Below the pieces are notes generated by a model that was not told the DNA's origin, ran no database searches, and worked only from the letters and a program-made list of their open reading frames with translations. A stretch of DNA of 64,000 nt from Stemphylium vesicarium. Its lineage: Eukaryota; Ascomycota; Dothideomycetes; Pleosporales; Pleosporaceae. Each line of letters opens with the position of its first letter. Position 1 is the stretch's first letter. The position numbers and the translations under genes are program-made. The DNA lies in NCBI GenBank assembly GCA_004380135.1, contig QXCR01000082.1, forward strand, positions 62,001-126,000, given 5' to 3'. Shown here in pieces: positions 32,619 through 44,623 of the stretch.

Positions 32619-35600
32619 ATGCGGCTAACCCGGAAAGGTAAGATTCTCGTTAGTGGCTGCCTAGGTACTTATTCACGCTACAGACAATTGACGGCTATCA
32701 TTTTATAGATCCTTCCGCGTCACTATCTAATCACATTACAAATGGTAAATTGCCTCAACCAGAAAAACAAGAATGCTGCATACTGATCAGAAACGTCCAG
32801 GAGCAACTAAATGCCATTGCTTGCGAGAACTGCAGGTCCAAGAAGTGCAAGTGCGACCGCAGAATGTAAGTCCGCTCGACCCCATCCTCAAATTTTCAAC
32901 AGCTCACTATCGTAGTCCCTCGTGCTCGCAATGCCAGGTGACTTCGACTCACTGTAATTATCAGGAGGGTGGAAAGCGAGGACTTCCAGCCGCCTATATG
33001 AGAGCTCTCGAAGAGCGACTTGCGGAAACAGAAACAGCCCTCGCCGCAACGCTCCTCGCTCTCAAGGATCAGGCCGCGCAACAATCGATAGGGTATCATT
33101 TACCAAGCGAACTCTCGCATCCACCAGCTCCACGGCGCTCGAAAGTGGAGAAATTAGAAGAATGGAAGCGCTTGCCATTGCAGACTTCTGAACACCTAAT
33201 GGCGTGGCTTGGGGCACAGAATCACCAAAATGCGACGTTGACAACATTCCCAACGGATGATAGCAGATGGGTGTCAGAGCCTCAGACGCACACTGCATCT
33301 GGCGCAATGGATTCGCGGACTCTTTTCGACTCGCCTGCTTTGCCTTTTGCTGAGGCTGGTGCTGCTCATCGTGCACGCTCAACAGCCGAAGACCGATCGA
33401 GGTCAACAGCAATGGTAATGGAGCTTCTGGAAACCTGCGACCAGCCCGCAGTTCCAAATACCTCAGAATTCCTCCCAGACTATATGCAATGGCGAGAGAA
33501 CTACTTTTGATGATGGCAAGCGGGCTTCAATCTCCGCATGCGAGGGTCAGACGTCATCTGAGTCAGTCTGACCACGATATTCGATCCGCGCCGAGTCATG
33601 TCGCGAAGCGGGGTTTCTTTGTCCGGAAATCGCTCATCGTCGCAAACAACTCATTTGTCAAGCCACCGAGCACAACCTTGGGAACGCCACCATGAGGCAT
33701 GAACGTGACAGATACTCACCCTCTGATGAGCCGGCAGCTGAGAGTCGACCAGGAAAGCGGCGGCGAATCTCAGCACGATTGGCGCGCGAAGTCGGTCTGA
33801 TGCGAAGCCCTAGGGATAGGTTCACGGGGTTTGTCGGCAGTGCCAGTGGTATTTTTTTCATCAGGTCAGTCTATGGTGCCATAGAGTGCACACAGCCAAC
33901 CCATGTGGCTGCAGCAGACACACCAGGTAGCGACATGGTACCAGGTGAAGACGATCATCTACCTTTGGTGCAGCCCAACTCGTCTGAACGACTGTGGGAA
34001 GAATCCGAGATGATATTTGAACCATCTTCCCGCACATCTTTCCAGGATCTTGTCGCTCTTTCTGGGAGTTACTTTGCCAACTGGCATCCCTTCTACCCTT
34101 TCCTGCATGCTCCCACGGTTCTACAGTACTTTGACCAACTGGCAAACAATGCTATGGCCGAAAAACAGCTCTTGGAAAACCTTGAAATGGTAATTCTTCG
34201 ATCAGTCATGTCCATGTCTCTTGCAGATCATCGACAAGATCAAGGCACTGGGAGTGTACAATACCCTGCCCACCTTGTCTTCCAAACGTACGACTCTGCT
34301 GTGGACAGCCTTCAGCCGGTGCTGTCGCGCCCTACCTCAATACTTTCCATTCAGGCCGCTCTTAGTGTGCAGATGTTCCTCATCTCTATGCTTCGCCTGA
34401 ACGCTGCTTCTCGGTTGGGAGGACTGATCGTTCGCATGGCTGTGCAACTGGGCCTCCATCGCTGCCCCGCCCGGTTTTCCTCATTTTCCCCAAGCGATAG
34501 AGAGCTTCGACAACGCATATTTTGGTCCATCTATGCAATGGATCGATTCCTTAGTCAATCGATGGGTCTCCCGCTCAGTCTACAGGATGATGACCTCGAC
34601 GTTTGCTTTCCCATCACAGAGCGTCACTTACCATCTGCATCTCGGCTTGGTATGTCCTATCGTCAGGTGATAATAGCATGCTAATGAAAACAAGGTAGCA
34701 ATCTTCATCTACTACATCTCTTGGCTCAACACTCCCGGCTTCGCGGCGAAATTATAGAACTTCGGAACAAATCCTTGCATTACGTTCAAGACGATCCTGA
34801 TCGACCGACTGCGATTACGGCTAGGCTTAGTCAATGGTGGAACGATGTCCAGAATTATGTGGATCCTGATGGGCCATGCAAGGCCACCAGCTATGCCGCT
34901 ACAGTCCTCACTTTGTTGAGGCACGAATCGATCATCTCCTTCTATCGCCCCGTTCTAGCCGCATCTCGCAAGGATGCGGCATACGATGAAGCCCTACAAC
35001 AGTGCATCAGTTCTGCACGCAGCATTATATCAAACTTGCACAGTGTTGTTCAGTCTCACGATAGTCAAGGGCAAGCAGTTCGTGGGTCACTGGTATTACT
35101 TTGGCCTTCTTGCACATGGGCCGTATGGATCAGCACATTCATCATGTTCTATGCTGCGAACGGTAATCACATTACTCGTAGTGTTGTGGTCAGGTAAAAT
35201 CACCCTATCAACTGCTCAGAGCATCTGTTAACTAATGGACATCAGGCTTGCAGATAAGAGCCTGGATATACTTCAGCATCTGTCTCGGCGCGGAAGTGCG
35301 TGGCCCGAAGCAAGTTCAGCCGCTATACGCGACCTGCGAGCTCGCATGACTCAACCCACGTCAAGTGCGCGCGACGATGATTCGGGTCACGATACAGTCA
35401 ACGAAGCGCTGGCGAGCACCTTGGATAATCAATTCCTGTGCTCTTTCATCCAGCAAGATCTGGTCCCGCCCTATTACGAAGCCCCTCACCAGAGCATGAG
35501 CCATAATACAGATTTTTCTGGGCCTAGCGATCCTGTTCATGGTTCTGGTGGTGATGCGACGGTTCTCGGCTTCGGCGACAGTTGCTGGGATTCCTTCGTA

Positions 35601-35717
35601 GGAACGGGCGAAGCCGGCAACGTTGCAATGGGGGACCCGGCCGGTCTAGACCCGTTCTCAGGATTCGATATACCGTTCTGGTTCGATCAAGATCAATATT
35701 GGGATTTTTCGCAGTAG
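32619..35717 (+). pseudogene. Zn2Cys6 fungal transcription factor, probably frameshifted
   Basis: DNA-binding exon 32709-32865 plus 32916 onward encodes the binuclear cluster ACENCRSKKCKCDRR-PSCSQCQVTSTHC, with a 50-nt intron inside it. A fungal-specific transcription factor domain follows in 33692-34649, 34695-35193 and 35246-35717 (FVGSASGIFFIRSVYGA; IFWSIYAMDRFLSQS). Those last two introns fit consensus and phase. Between 33,508 and 33,692 no single frame is open. The frame after the cluster ends in TGA at 33508-33510, the frame of the regulatory domain has TGA at 33570-33572, and protein-like sequence hops between frames (DGKRASIS..., then TTIFDPRRVMSRSG..., then ERDRYSPSDEP). I found no acceptable intron that repairs this. 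Either several indels have inactivated the gene or the assembly is wrong here. The start (32619, alternatively 32573) is also tentative. Confidence 0.7.
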
Positions 35718-35981
35718 CATTGCAAGTGAATTAGCGAGATGCCATGGCGCGGTGGCTCCGAGGCATCGGCCGGGGTTAGAAACTCCGCCGATTCCCCGCA
35801 CTTGCCCCAATGGAGGAACAGTGGCGGGTCTACCTGTCAGACTTAATCATGCATATGCTGACGAACGACTTGACAGTGGTCTTTTTAAGTCTGTGGCATA
35901 CACTCACGCAAGGTTGCCGCCAGGCATAGTTAAGAAAGACAAATTCCCATCTTATCGGCGCCTACCTACGCATCCGCAATC

Positions 35982-37230
35982 ATGTCTCCAAGCGCGACTC
36001 AACGTACACACAGTATCGCAACTATAGGCGCCGATGGTATCGGTCCTGAGGTTGTGCAAGCCGGTGTTCAGGTTTTGAAGAAGTTGGCGCAATTAGATGG
36101 GACCTTCAAACTGCATTTTGAAGACTACGATTGGAGTTCCGATCGATACAAGAAAACCGGACAGTACATCCCGGATGGAGGGCTAGAAAAGTTGAAAAAG
36201 CACGATGCCATTCTGTTTGGCGCCGTTGGTGCGCCCGGTATGTAGCATGTTCAACTCACGGTTAAACAACTTATTCACAACCTGTACAGATGTCCCAGAC
36301 CATATCTCTTTATGGGGTCTACGGCTCGCCATCTGTCAGCCCTTCCAGCAATACGCCAATGTTAGGCCCACGAAGATATTTCGCGGAACATCTTCCCCAC
36401 TTCGCAATGCAGAACATGGGGATCTAGACTGGGTCATCATCCGAGAGAACTCTGAAGGAGAATATGCAGGCCAGGGAGGTCGATCGCATCGAGGCCAACC
36501 CTGGGAAATTGCCACTGAAGTCTCTATCTTCACACGTCATTGTGTGGAACGCCTGATACGTTTCGCATTCGAAACAGCCCAACGGAGGCCAAGGAAGCAC
36601 ATCACAGTCGTCACCAAAAGCAATGCACAACGGAACGGGATGGTCATGTGGGATGAGATCGCTGCGGATCTTGCAGAGGAATTTCCGGATGTCAAGTGCG
36701 ACAAGATGCTCGTGGATGCCATGACATGCAGGATGGTTCTCGACCCCAAGTCTTTGGACACAATCGTAGCCACGAACCTGGTAAGCAACTCGGCATCAAA
36801 CGCGCGACTGGATCGCTGACCTGTGAAGCATGCGGATATCCTCTCAGACCTTGCAGCGGCTTTGGCTGGTTCTATTGGCATTGCTCCAACAAGCAACCGT
36901 ATGTATCTTCCAATCTTGCGCCCGTTACACAACTAACAGCTGCTAGTCGACCCGACTCGCCAGAACCCTTCCATGTTTGAGCCGATCCACGGCTCAGCTT
37001 TCGACATCACGGGCAAGGGTGTCGCGAATCCAGTGGGCACATTCTGGACCGCATCCGAAATGCTGAAATGGTTAGGCGAGGAAGAGGCTGCGAAAAGGCT
37101 GATGGAAAGCGTGGAGTCGGTGACTGAGCGAGGTGTTGCGACTCGCGATCTCGGGGGCAAAGCGATGACCAAGGATGTCACAGAGGCGGTTTGCAAAGAG
37201 CTAGAGCGCATGTACGGTCTCAGCAAGTAA
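35982..37230 (+). CDS. Tartrate dehydrogenase / 3-isopropylmalate dehydrogenase-family enzyme
   Basis: NAD-dependent beta-decarboxylating dehydrogenase. Exons 35982-36237, 36290-36780, 36829-36898 and 36947-37230 total 1101 nt, 366 residues, with all phases consistent. Motifs: IGADGIGPEVV (N-terminus), GAVGAPDVPDHISLWGLRL, the decarboxylase loop IIRENSEGEYAGQGG, catalytic Lys region TKSNAQRNGMVMWDE, Asp-rich metal site VDAMTCRMVLDPKS and HADILSDLAAALAGSIG, and nucleotide loop EPIHGSAFDITGKGVANPVG. The SLWGLRL-ICQPFQQYANVRP region and overall length fit tartrate dehydrogenase/decarboxylases rather than housekeeping Leu2; substrate specificity is inferred. It sits between a regulator and a transporter, as expected for organic-acid use. 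Confidence 0.88.
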
Positions 37231-37863
37231 TTGTTGACTCGATGAATTGGCAATGATGCTGTGGTAGAGCTTGACACGGGCTGGGAAAAGATACGGGGAC
37301 TTTAGCCACGCGTGTGTATGCAGATAAGCAGATCAGAAGTCTGCCGATAGGCTATGATTGACATGGAATTGGCTTGCCAGTATGTTTCAAGACCCTCGCA
37401 GTATCATACTTCTCCCAGTTTTGGGTGCTGACCAGATACGCCCTTGAAGCTTCTCGCGTTCAGCAGGAATATCCAACTTGAACACCTCGCAACAGAGCCG
37501 CAGCCGATCGCTACCTCATCTCCTCCCGCACCTAACGCTATATGGGACACGATAATGGTAACCGCCATCGGCGCCATCATCCCGATGCATGTTACCCCAG
37601 TGCGGCATGAGCAGTGGTTCTCATCAGACGAAATCAATGCTAACCCCCGCATCCTTCCCCGCACCCGAGTCATTTTAACCCTGGCCCCTGGACAACTGCC
37701 GCTCCAATATGCTCCCCCACATTATAGTGCCTGCATACATCCGATAATGAATCAGTGTCGCATCTCTCATATCTTGCTTCCAAAGTGTTAATCCGTGCCT
37801 CGCTCACACATCCTTCCTGTTCATCTTGTTTACCGTTGCATATAGACGAGACGCTGAGCAATC
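37231..37863. other. Intergenic region, TDH-like gene to MFS transporter
   Basis: No gene supported; the minus-strand frame 37404-37673 has no domain and no start context. Promoter of the downstream transporter. Confidence 0.5.
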
Positions 37864-39816
37864 ATGCCTTTGGGTATCTTGCAAGACTACAAGCTTGAAC
37901 ATGTCCCTGGGACCGCCCCATTAAGCGAGCTAGGTCGTGTTGATCTCGAGGTCGCAACGGGTGTTGACCGTGCGTTGCTCAAACATGATGCTACTGGGCA
38001 GATTGTGCTTGTACCGCAACCTTCGGACTCGCCAAACGACCCTTATAACTGGTCGAGATGGAAGAAGGAGATGGTATGAACTGGCATTTTTCTTCTACAG
38101 TAGGTTGAAGATGCTGATCTGAAACAGTTCACGGTCGTCATTGCGTACGGGTGCGGGTGTGTAGGAGGTGAGTCGTCGGTGTCTGACGATGATGTGCCGA
38201 ACTGATCATGAGTTGTACAGCTGTCGGACCGCTTCTTACTTCTGCCTTCGTACCACTAGCGGAACAGTTCAATGTGCCGCTGCAAAGGTTCACACTGGGT
38301 ACGTTCAGCACAACCTCACCGAACTACGAGCTGACCCACGATTCTCCAGGATGTAATGGATCTTGCATTGTTGCCATCGCCTTTGGTAGCCTGCTCTGCA
38401 ATACAGCTGCTGTCAAAGTAGGAAAACGACCAATTTATATCTTGACTACACTCGGACTGGCTATATCGAGCTTCTGGGCGGCGGAGTCGACGAGCTTCGG
38501 GTCGTTGACAGCTGCGAGAGCGGTGCAGGGATTCTGCATGGCTCCTTTCGAAGCCCTTATTCCGGCCTCTGTTGGAGACATATGGCACGTTCATGAACGT
38601 GGGTTCCGAATGGCCATCTTCAATCTTGGTGTTCTTGGTGGGATTGTAAGTCTTTTGGATAGCGCTGCAAGATCCGCCTGCTAATGCCATGTTCAGAATC
38701 TAGCCAGTCCAATAGGTAAGACGGGCCGATAAGGCGGAATAGCTATTATACTAACAATATCAGCGGGATCCGTCATCCAGTACGGCTCGTACCGCGTCGC
38801 TATGCACGCAATTGGTGGCGCCTTCATCCTTATGCTTATTCTCATCGTTTTCTTCATGCCGGAATCCGCATTCCATCGAACCAAGACGATCAACATTGAC
38901 ACGAGTGCGAAAACGGTCGATATCGACGAAAAGGAGAAAGAGAAGAACTTGGAGCGCATCGAGGACCGTCCGCTCCACCAGGCCTCGTCATCACAGTCTC
39001 CCGAACCCTACGTCAAAACTCTTATGCCATGGTCAGGCTATTGGGATCACGTGTCCTTCTGGCGAACCTTGCTGCGCCCGTTCGTGGTCATCGCGAGCCC
39101 CGTCGTCATGTGGGCAACGTTGCTCTTTACAATTTGTATTTCTTGGCTGGTCTTGATCAGCTTGACGCTATCACAGATCTTTTCCGCTCCTCCTTATAGC
39201 TTCTCTGTAAGTGCGGTAGGCGCAACGAATCTTTCCTCGTTCGTAGCGTCGCTGTTGGCCACCGCAATAGCAGGTCCAGTTGTGGACGGGGTGGCAAAGT
39301 TCATGTCGAAGCGCAACAATGGCATCTTTGGTGAGTGGTACTTGTGTTCCATGAACGTGTCGATAACAGCTAATGGTCGGCCAAGAACCCGAGTTTCGTC
39401 TTCCAGTCATGATCACGTATGTTGTCTTCACTTCGACCGGCTTCTTCGCCTGGGGCGAGTCGCTCCACAACGAGGATCCATGGCCGATCCCTGTCATCGT
39501 TTGCTTGGGTATCATCAACCTGGGTGTTCAGCTTGGCACTACAGGCGCGGTCACGTACGTTTCCGACTGTCATCGCGAGCAGGCGGCCGAGGCTTTTGCC
39601 ATCATGAACTTTTTGAAGAACTTTTTTGCCTTTGGTCTGACGTTTTACGCAAACGATTGGATCGTGGCGCAGGGTGTCAGAGATGCGTTCTATGTTATCG
39701 GGGGGACCACGATTGCTGTTACATTGTTGACGATCCCCATGTACATCTATGGGAAGCGTGCGCGGAGTTGGGTGAAGAGGTGTAGGGTGCTTGATAGCGT
39801 CCTGAAGGTCGAGTAG
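37864..39816 (+). CDS. MFS transporter, DHA1/HOL1-like
   Basis: Twelve-helix proton antiporter-type permease of the plasma membrane. Seven exons: 37864-38073, 38128-38167, 38221-38298, 38350-38645, 38697-38715, 38764-39330, 39386-39816 (1641 nt, 546 residues; phases consistent, one exon only 19 nt). Family features are the N-terminal NDPYNWSRWKKEM block; the loop 2-3 region (VKVGKRPIYIL); the motif-C-like stretch AARAVQGFCMAPFEALIPASVGDIW; a charged central loop (~38,880-39,000, KTVDIDEKEKEKN); and the second half beginning FSAPPYSFS. Substrate is not predictable: HOL1-type carriers move polyamines, cations or drugs. Position beside the TDH-like gene and two regulators suggests uptake or export linked to this cluster. 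Confidence 0.87.
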
Positions 39817-40237
39817 GTAGTAACACTACAGATTCACGCGTCTCTCGACTCTTCGTCGCTGCTCTTTTTGTTCTTGTTCCTGGGCTATTCAGGGCTCTGG
39901 TAAGGAAGGGGTCGTTGTGTTGGTATCGGGATTGCGTAGAAGTCGATATCAGACCCAAGCATGTCTTAGAAATGCCTTGTACATGGTAGCCAAACTATAC
40001 CCGACTGCAGTTGAATCGAGTCCCATGCGTGTTTTCTGGCGTGTTGGTGTGCTAGTGAGGAGATACGCAACCCTTGCAAAAGCGCGTGTAGCTAGCGTGC
40101 AGAAAGCGGCGACAAGCGTGCCCAAGTGTCCAGGGGGCATGACCTCGGGAATTTCGACATCGTCCGGTGACTTGGCGCATCTTGCGCGCTCCTCTTAATC
40201 TCAGTCTCGTCGCGCTCTTACACATTCCAAAAATGAA
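39817..40237. other. Intergenic region, MFS transporter to Zn2Cys6 regulator
   Basis: About 420 bp holding the transporter 3' flank and the promoter of the next gene. Nothing else seen. Confidence 0.5.
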
Positions 40238-42746
40238 ATGACGTCTTCAGCAACTTCCGATGCCAGCTTGAGTCGGAATACCATCGAGCCGTCCAGGCTG
40301 CCCACCCGGGTCAGCAATGCATGTGACAGGTGCCGTCGCAATAAAAGCCGAGTCAGTTCCGCCTTCCCAACTCTATCTCCCCCGCAACCAACTGAATAGA
40401 TGCAAAGTGCGATTCGTTTCGACCATGTGCGCTCTGTGTTCGTGCAAACGTTGAGTGCTCCGTCAGTCATGCTGAGGCGCCAGGTCGGGCCTTGAAAAGG
40501 AAACGTACTCAAGGCCCTTCCCGCGAAGCTTCACAAGAGCAACTGCAGGCCCCCATTCCTAATCATGATAAGCCACAGCCACAATTCGATGTTGGCATCG
40601 CTAGTCGTGATGAGAGCAGGCGCCCCAGCATCGCTGAAGGCGAGGCCGACTCAGCTATGGGCATTGCACAGAGAATCTACCAGTTGGGTAATCAAGCCAC
40701 GTTGAAACGGACTACGTCAGCCATCCCAGGCGGCGACATGTACGATGGGCATCCGACGTCTCGCCTCGATCGTGCCCAAAGACGCCCAATAACTGAAATC
40801 CTGGGATACCCTCTTCCACCAGTCGACAACATGTATGTGCTTTTAGAAGAGTACTTCGACTCCGTCCATTGGTTTAGTCTCGTCATTTACGAGCCGAGAT
40901 TTCGATCAAAATTCGACTCGATCAAAGATGGCCTCGCCTTCCCATCGCAAAAATCATTCCTGCTGCTACTTTCCATCGTCCTAGGTATGGGAGCGTGGTA
41001 CAAGTCTCACAGGAGTGACATCGATTCGGTTTTTCCCAATGAGGACTGGCACGGCTGGTCGCAGTCCCTCGTACATGGTGCCGGGTCGCAACTGACTGAT
41101 CTAATGGACCAGAGCACGATCTCATCTGTGCAAGCCTGCATATTGCTTGGCTCTTACTATGTCTACCACGGCAAACCCAATCTATCCTTCGCGCTCTTGG
41201 GGGCAACGATTCGCACAGCACAGGCTATTGGTCTTCATCGACAGCCATTGCGAAGTGATCCTCGGACTATCGAGGAAAGGAAACGAGTCTGGTGGACAAT
41301 ATACACATGGGATAGGTAACATGTCACTACGCAGGAATAAGCTGTCTGAAATCTAGCTGATGCGTCTCAGATTCGCTTCCGTCACCTACGGTAGGCCCCT
41401 TGGCATCAATGAGAAAGACTGCAACGTCACCCATCCAGTCGACACCTGCGAGTCACCTTGTTTCAGAGGAGAAGACTCTCAGATGGTCAACCCCTCTATA
41501 TGCTATTCTTCTTATCAGCGAGAACTGAACAAGTTATATCTCATCGCATCACCCATCATTGAGATTATCTTTGGAATGCGCGCGATCGGCTCCAACGAGC
41601 AGTTTGCGGGGCCCCAATATACGACTCAGATCATAGAAGTGACAGAGAAGCTATGGGCGTGGCGCCGACGACTACCATCTCATCTCCTCCTGAACCTAGC
41701 CTCAGACTGTGGCACCGACCAGTCTCGCACGTCTCGCGTTCATCAGCTGCAGTCGCTGTCACTTCAGCTCACTTTCGACAATCTCTTGATCATCTTCCAT
41801 CGCCCGTTGATAGCGAAGCAGGTGGATCATCTCATAAGAAAGCAGCCGGAAAGTAACCATGGTGCTGCTTTGTCACCAGCAAGTCTTGCAAATACCGAAG
41901 CGTCACCCTACGCGACAGCCAGCGCCAACAGTCCCTTGGCTAGAAGCCATATGTCAAGCACCGAACAATGGTGGGATGCGGCAGTGCGAACTTCCAAGGT
42001 GACTGAACTGCCGCGACTCTCCCAACTGGCTACCGATAGCCATTTGGTTGCCTTTTTGGCTATCAATCTGTTCAACTCAGCTATCGTTATGGCTGTATTG
42101 GCGCTATCTGACCCACTGTCCGATCGAGCACAGGAGGTGAAGCGTACGATTACACGTATCTTCCGATTACAGGAACTTCTTGGAAAGAAGACACAACTTT
42201 CAATGCAAAGTAACGTGGTTCTCAAAGATGTCATTCAGATGCTCCTGCGTAGAGAGGCGGACGCCATGTTTGGTAACAGCGAATTATTGGCCAAGCAGTC
42301 AGGCACAGCGCTGATGTCAGTCGAAGATACCCTTCGTTTGCCTATGCATGTTACCCAAAGCGAGCACCAATTACCACGAGAGAAACAAGAAGACAGATTA
42401 CAGCGCGTAAACGAGAGCCTAGCGTCAGTACAAAGAGGTACAGTATTCGCAACTCCAGCTCTGTGAAGCGTGAACATGCGCTGACAATTTTTTCTCTCTA
42501 GTCTTTCCCGCCGGTCTGGACAGTTTTTATCGCGACGAAACGTCTAATGCCCAACGATGGGTCCAGGATAGCGCTGAGCTGGGTCCATTACCCAGCGGCA
42601 ACAACGGAGACTGGCCCCACGTCGGTGTCGAGGACTTCAACATTGCGGGAGATCTGGATTGGGTCAGCGACGATAACGGCATCGATCCTGTTGGAAATGG
42701 GCTGTACTGGGTTTGGGATTCAGTGTGGAGTGAGACACAGTTCTAG
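40238..42746 (+). CDS. Zn2Cys6 transcription factor (XlnR/fungal_trans type)
   Basis: Nuclear pathway regulator. Exons 40238-40351, 40408-41315, 41371-42437 and 42502-42746 total 2334 nt, 777 residues. Intron 1 (56 nt) falls inside the zinc cluster; joining it restores a perfect Gal4-type spacing, ACDRCRRNKSR then CDSFRPCALCVRANVEC (C-x2-C-x6-C-x5-C-x2-C-x6-C). A basic patch RALKRKR follows. The middle-homology domain begins near 40,840 (YFDSVHWFSLVIYEPRF) and includes ACILLGSYYVYHGKPNL, RTAQAIGLHRQP, and RKRVWWTIYTWDR joined to FASVTYGRPLGI. The tail ends in acidic, Trp-containing sequence (DLDWVSDDNGIDPVG). It is adjacent to, and convergent with, the polyol dehydrogenase gene, which it may control (inference). 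Confidence 0.92.
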
Positions 42747-42838
42747 CGGTGTGACGACAGGCATTGTTGACAAGCTATGAGCACTTTTCATGATTCAGGC
42801 AACAGATTCGTATTGCGTGCTGGAATATTTGATCTAAG

Positions 42839-44099
42839 CTAAAGCTTTGGCATTCCAGAATCGTCCCCCTCTAGAATCGCCCTTTCTGCGAATGATCTGT
42901 CGACGCCAGGTCCGTATATGATCGACTTGATACCAACTCTGCTTGCAACGTTTTGGAAAGCTTGTTCCGCTTCAGAAAACGCAAACTCATTCGTTATGAG
43001 GCTATCGACAGAGACGCGGTTGGAAGCAAGTAACTGAATGGCAAGCTTGTAGTCCCCCGGCCCATAGCGGAAGCTTCCCTTCAATGTAGCTTCTTTGTCG
43101 CACATCTGTCCGATAGGAAAGGCGATGCTTGGAGACCCAAGACCAGCTTGTACAAAGACTCCACCACGTTTCAGAGCAGTGACGCCGCAGTTGATACAGG
43201 GTTCTGCTCCTGTCGCATCAATCACGATATCCACACCTTCGGGCAATCCCGCCTTTTCCAACAGCTTCTGGGCGTTTGATTCTGGAAATCCAGCCTCCAT
43301 CATGTATATTTCATCAGCGCCGAAGCTCTTTGCAAAGCTGAGTCTTGTCGCCACCGCGTCGACAATGACAACTGGTGTCGCGCCGAAGGCTTGTGCCACG
43401 GCACAGCACAAAAGCCCTATTGGCCCAGCACCAAAGACTGCCACAGATCGCCCTTGCAGATTTCCTGCAAGCCCACAGCAATGTACAGCTATGCTTAACG
43501 GCTCGACCAGGGCGCCCTGGCGGAGCGATATGTGCGGTGGAAGCTTGAAGCAGCATTCTTCGGGAAGGCAGTAGAAGGTTGACAGGGTACCGTCGAATGG
43601 TGGGGTAGCGGCGAACTGCATCGATTCGCATAAATTGTATCGGCCACTCCGACAGGTTTCGCATGAATTGCACCCTACACCAGGCTCCAGTGCGACCCGA
43701 TCTCCTACAGAAAGTCCTTTGACATCAGACCCGCAGGCTTCGACGATGCCTGCAGTTTCGTGGCCTAGAACGATCGGGGAGTCAACGACGTATCTGCCTA
43801 TGCGTCCGTGTTGCCAGTAGTGCACCTAAATCACCGCCTGTGTCAGCCAAGATTCACGATCAGCAGAGAGAAACGGGGCTTACATCGGAACCGCAAAGAC
43901 CTGTAGCAACAACCCTCACGCGTACATGTCTAGATGTACGGAGTTTTGGGATTGGTCTTTCCTCGTATGAGAATTGCCTTGTTGGGCTCAGCACGAAGGA
44001 TGTGGTTGTGTCCATTGTGGATTGGGTCGGTTGTGGTGCCAAGTTATCAGCTTGGCCGTTCGAGGGATTAGAGTCAGGGAGCTGTGCGGAGGTCGCCAT
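42839..44099 (-). CDS. Zinc-dependent polyol (sorbitol/xylitol-type) dehydrogenase
   Basis: NAD(P)-dependent medium-chain dehydrogenase oxidising polyols to ketoses. Exons 44099-43884 and 43825-42839 (58-nt intron with GTAAGC donor) give 400 residues. Catalytic zinc site: Cys in ATGLCGSDVHYW, His-Glu in VLGHETAGIVE. Structural zinc loop: CNSCETCRSGRYNLC. Rossmann motif: VAVFGAGPIGLLCCAVA with VVIVDA. The N-terminus is about 40 residues longer than usual; a second Met (MDTTTSF) inside it may be the true start. Specificity (sorbitol, xylitol or L-arabinitol) cannot be set from sequence. It is divergent from a sugar transporter across 524 bp, a natural uptake-plus-oxidation pair. Confidence 0.9.
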
Positions 44100-44623
44100 G
44101 GTCTTCGGTTGAGGTATTGAGATTATGGCAACATTTGCGGCCGATTGCTTTCATTTCACTGATCATGCTATATCCCTAGCTCCTCTGGATTGACCGGGTG
44201 CGAGTGCGAATGCGCTACGGTTCCGGCGGGTCATGCAGGTTGCTGACCTCGGCGCGCAAAGGCCCCTCGGGTCCGAGAGGCCAGCGCTGCCGCACTGGCA
44301 CCGGTTCCGCGGCTCCTCAACACTAAGCTTCTGATTGGCCCTCAGAGCCATGGGCGTATGCGAGGAACGATCAGCTCACCCAAACTACTACACTAGCCAA
44401 GAACTACCGTTTTTTTTCTCCATCGCTGGGCCGAACATGGAACTGGGAAGATGACAGAACTTTGTCTCCACGCGATGATGTCGAGCTTTGTTACGGGAGA
44501 ATCTGGGGTAGATAAAGCAGCTGTATTTCCCCAGACTTCCCCATCACACAACCACGGCTTCTCCGCATCATTGAGATAGCCTCTCAATCTCGACATTCGC
44601 CTCGTTTTATTACTGCCTTCAAC
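44100..44623. promoter_or_regulatory. Divergent promoter of polyol dehydrogenase and sugar transporter, with paired CreA-type motifs
   Basis: Contains CTGGGG at 44503-44508 and its complement CCCCAG at 44529-44534. Both fit the carbon-catabolite repressor consensus SYGGRG and lie about 95-120 bp before the transporter ATG. Pairs of closely spaced CreA sites are the functional form in Aspergillus (established knowledge); action here is inferred and the 6-mer is common by chance. Confidence 0.4.

Noticed and set aside
37404..37673. Minus-strand 89-codon frame between the TDH-like gene and the MFS gene
   Set aside because: No recognisable family, no start or splice support, and opposite short frames of equal quality overlap it.
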